A stretch of DNA of 6,186 nucleotides, taken from the NCBI RefSeq assembly GCF_050175855.1, contig NZ_JBFXIO010000315.1, positions 1-6,186 of the forward strand, in the 5' to 3' direction. Under the pieces are notes generated by a model. It saw only the letters and a list, made by a program, of their open reading frames with translations, did no database searches and was not told the DNA's origin. This stretch comes from Piscinibacter sp050175855. Lineage in GTDB: Bacteria > Pseudomonadota > Gammaproteobacteria > Burkholderiales > Burkholderiaceae_C. Positions 4,927 to 6,186 of the stretch are shown here, piece by piece. Both the position numbers and the translations under genes were made by a program. The stretch's first letter is position 1. Every line of letters begins with the position of its first letter.

Positions 4927-6186
4927 AAGCGCAGTGCTCCGCCACGTCGGCCCCAGCCGTCGACGTTCCCAGCCTTGTCCACCTGATCCAGGAGATCGAC
5001 GGCATGGACACGGCGAAGTTCGGTGGCAAGGCCGCGGGACTGGCACGCATGGCCGCCGCTGGTATTCCCGTTCCGCCGGCTTTCGTCATCGGCACGGACG
5101 CCTACCGCGCCTTCCGCGATTCCGGCGATCTGCCAGAGAACCTGATGCCCCAGGTCGATCGTGCGATGCGCGTGCTCGAGGGTCACACCAGCCGCTCGTT
5201 CGGCGGTCTGAGCGCGTTGCCGCTGCTCGTATCCGTGCGGTCGGGGTCGCAGGTCAGCATGCCTGGCATGATGGACACGGTACTGAACCTGGGCATCACC
5301 TGTCGTGGCGCGCAGCGCCTGGCGCAGGAGACCGGCAACGCCGACTTTGCCGTCGACACCTGGGTGCGCTTCTGGCGCATGTTCGCCGAGATCGTGCTGG
5401 ACCTGGAGGCCGAGGTGATCGAGCACGCGGTTGTATCGCTGTTGGACCAGACGCGCCGTGAGCCCTCCGAGGAGAACTTCCTCCGGCTGGAGACCGCCGT
5501 TCTCGGCGCGATCGTTGCGCAAGGCGTCAACGAGGTCAGCGCCGATCCGGCCTGGCAACTGCGTCGGGCAATCGCCGCCGTGTTCGAGTCCTGGGACAGC
5601 CGGCGCGCGCGCGCCTATCGCGCGCACCACAAGATCTCCGACGAACTGGGGACCGCAGTAACCGTGCAAGCGATGGTCTTCGGCAACCTGGACAGCCGCT
5701 CGGGCTCCGGAGTCGCCTTCACCCGCAACCCGAACACCGGTGCGCGCGAGTTGTACGGCGAGTTTCTCGCCGGCCGCCAGGGCGAGGACCTGGTGTCCGG
5801 CTCTGCCACGCCGTCGCCGCTCGGGGCACCCGGCGGGCTGTCCGAGGCCCATCACCGCGAATTGGCCGACCACGGGCATCGCCTCGAGGAGATGTACGGC
5901 GACGCGGTGGACATCGAGTTCACCGTCGAAGGCGACCGCCTCTATTTCCTGCAGGTCCGCCCTGCCAAGCGGACAGCGGCAGCGGCCGTCCGGATTGCCA
6001 CCGAGCTGGTCGACGAAGGCATGCTGGGCCGTGCCGCGGCGTTGAAGCGGGTCAGCGTCGAGCAGCTCAAGAAGCTGCTGCGACCCGCTTTCGAACCCGA
6101 TGTGCTGGTACGAACCCGTCCGCTGCTTGAAGGGATCGGGGCCAGTCCCGGACACGCCTACGGCATTGCCGTGCTGGTTGCGGACC
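4923..6186 (+). CDS. ppdK: Pyruvate phosphate dikinase, N-terminal part (runs off window)
   Basis: PPDK interconverts ATP + pyruvate + Pi and AMP + PEP + PPi through a phosphohistidine. The 421 residues seen are the ATP-grasp nucleotide domain and the start of the swivel domain. They show FGGKAAGLARM (33-43), PVPPAF, LLVSVRSGSQVSMPGMMDT (101-119, with R106), ELGTAVTVQAMVFGN, SGVAFTRNPNTG and GEDLVSG. Next comes DIEFTVEGDRLYFLQVR with E332, Q344 and R346, the expected ATP-site residues. GIGASPGHAYG (404-414) opens the swivel domain; PPDKs usually read ASPGAA here, so H411 is a variant. The catalytic His and the PEP/pyruvate barrel would lie beyond 6186. The N-terminal part is about 30 residues shorter than classic PPDK, mainly after the FRMF/FAEIV helix. 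A PEP-synthase-like truncated homologue cannot be excluded until the rest is seen. Confidence 0.9.
   Translation, partial: MKAQCSATSAPAVDVPSLVHLIQEIDGMDTAKFGGKAAGLARMAAAGIPVPPAFVIGTDAYRAFRDSGDLPENLMPQVDRAMRVLEGHTSRSFGGLSALPLLVSVRSGSQVSMPGMMDTVLNLGITCRGAQRLAQETGNADFAVDTWVRFWRMFAEIVLDLEAEVIEHAVVSLLDQTRREPSEENFLRLETAVLGAIVAQGVNEVSADPAWQLRRAIAAVFESWDSRRARAYRAHHKISDELGTAVTVQAMVFGNLDSRSGSGVAFTRNPNTGARELYGEFLAGRQGEDLVSGSATPSPLGAPGGLSEAHHRELADHGHRLEEMYGDAVDIEFTVEGDRLYFLQVRPAKRTAAAAVRIATELVDEGMLGRAAALKRVSVEQLKKLLRPAFEPDVLVRTRPLLEGIGASPGHAYGIAVLVAD

Noticed and set aside
5601..5622. Alternating CG run inside PPDK
   Set aside because: It is explained by Arg/Ala codons in the coding frame (SRRARAYRAH) of a GC-rich gene.
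4854..6155. 433-residue open frame on the minus strand
   Set aside because: It is antisense to PPDK, which has full motif support; the composition is typical of an antisense shadow in GC-rich DNA.
1..6186. CRISPR array, tRNA, rRNA or insertion sequence
   Set aside because: No spaced direct repeats, cloverleaf, rRNA-like stretch, transposase motifs or terminal inverted repeats were seen on either strand.

Overview
The window comes from a GC-rich bacterial chromosome or contig. It carries part of a bacterial microcompartment (BMC, metabolosome) locus laid out as two divergent gene strings that part at about 2736-2935. High third-position GC and Shine-Dalgarno (SD) sequences of the GGAG type suggest a high-GC Gram-negative such as a proteobacterium, but nothing here fixes the taxon.

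Leftward string (minus strand, transcribed from about 2735 down to 1): a BMC-P pentamer shell protein (EutN/CcmL family), a BMC-H hexamer shell protein (PduA/EutM type), a short 52-residue ORF, a CoA-acylating aldehyde dehydrogenase of the EutE/PduP/AdhE-N type, and the first 164 residues of EutJ, an Hsp70-like protein known from ethanolamine loci. The genes are tightly packed: ALDH stop and eutJ start are adjacent (TAGATG), and the 52-residue ORF fills the only sizeable gap.

Rightward string (plus strand, from 2936): a short protein whose second half loses coding character, a HAD-superfamily phosphatase with a long C-terminal tail, a 390-base stretch with no convincing gene but with hairpins and a perfect 16-bp palindrome, an unrecognised 106-residue protein, and the N-terminal 421 residues of a pyruvate phosphate dikinase (PPDK) that runs off the right edge. 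The HAD tail ends in a helix that looks like a BMC encapsulation peptide.

Working picture (inference): the two shell proteins build facets and vertices, and the acylating ALDH converts an aldehyde made inside the shell to its acyl-CoA. EutJ may act as a chaperone or reactivase for a core enzyme lying outside the window. The HAD phosphatase is probably recruited into the shell through its C-terminal peptide. PPDK would interconvert pyruvate, ATP and Pi with PEP, AMP and PPi. No signature enzyme (lyase, aldolase, glycyl-radical enzyme or B12 diol dehydratase), alcohol dehydrogenase, phosphotransacylase or BMC-T protein is visible, so the substrate cannot be read from this window. ALDH, EutJ, a tailed HAD and PPDK together do not match any classic PDU, EUT or GRM layout I know, and this is the most interesting point of the region.
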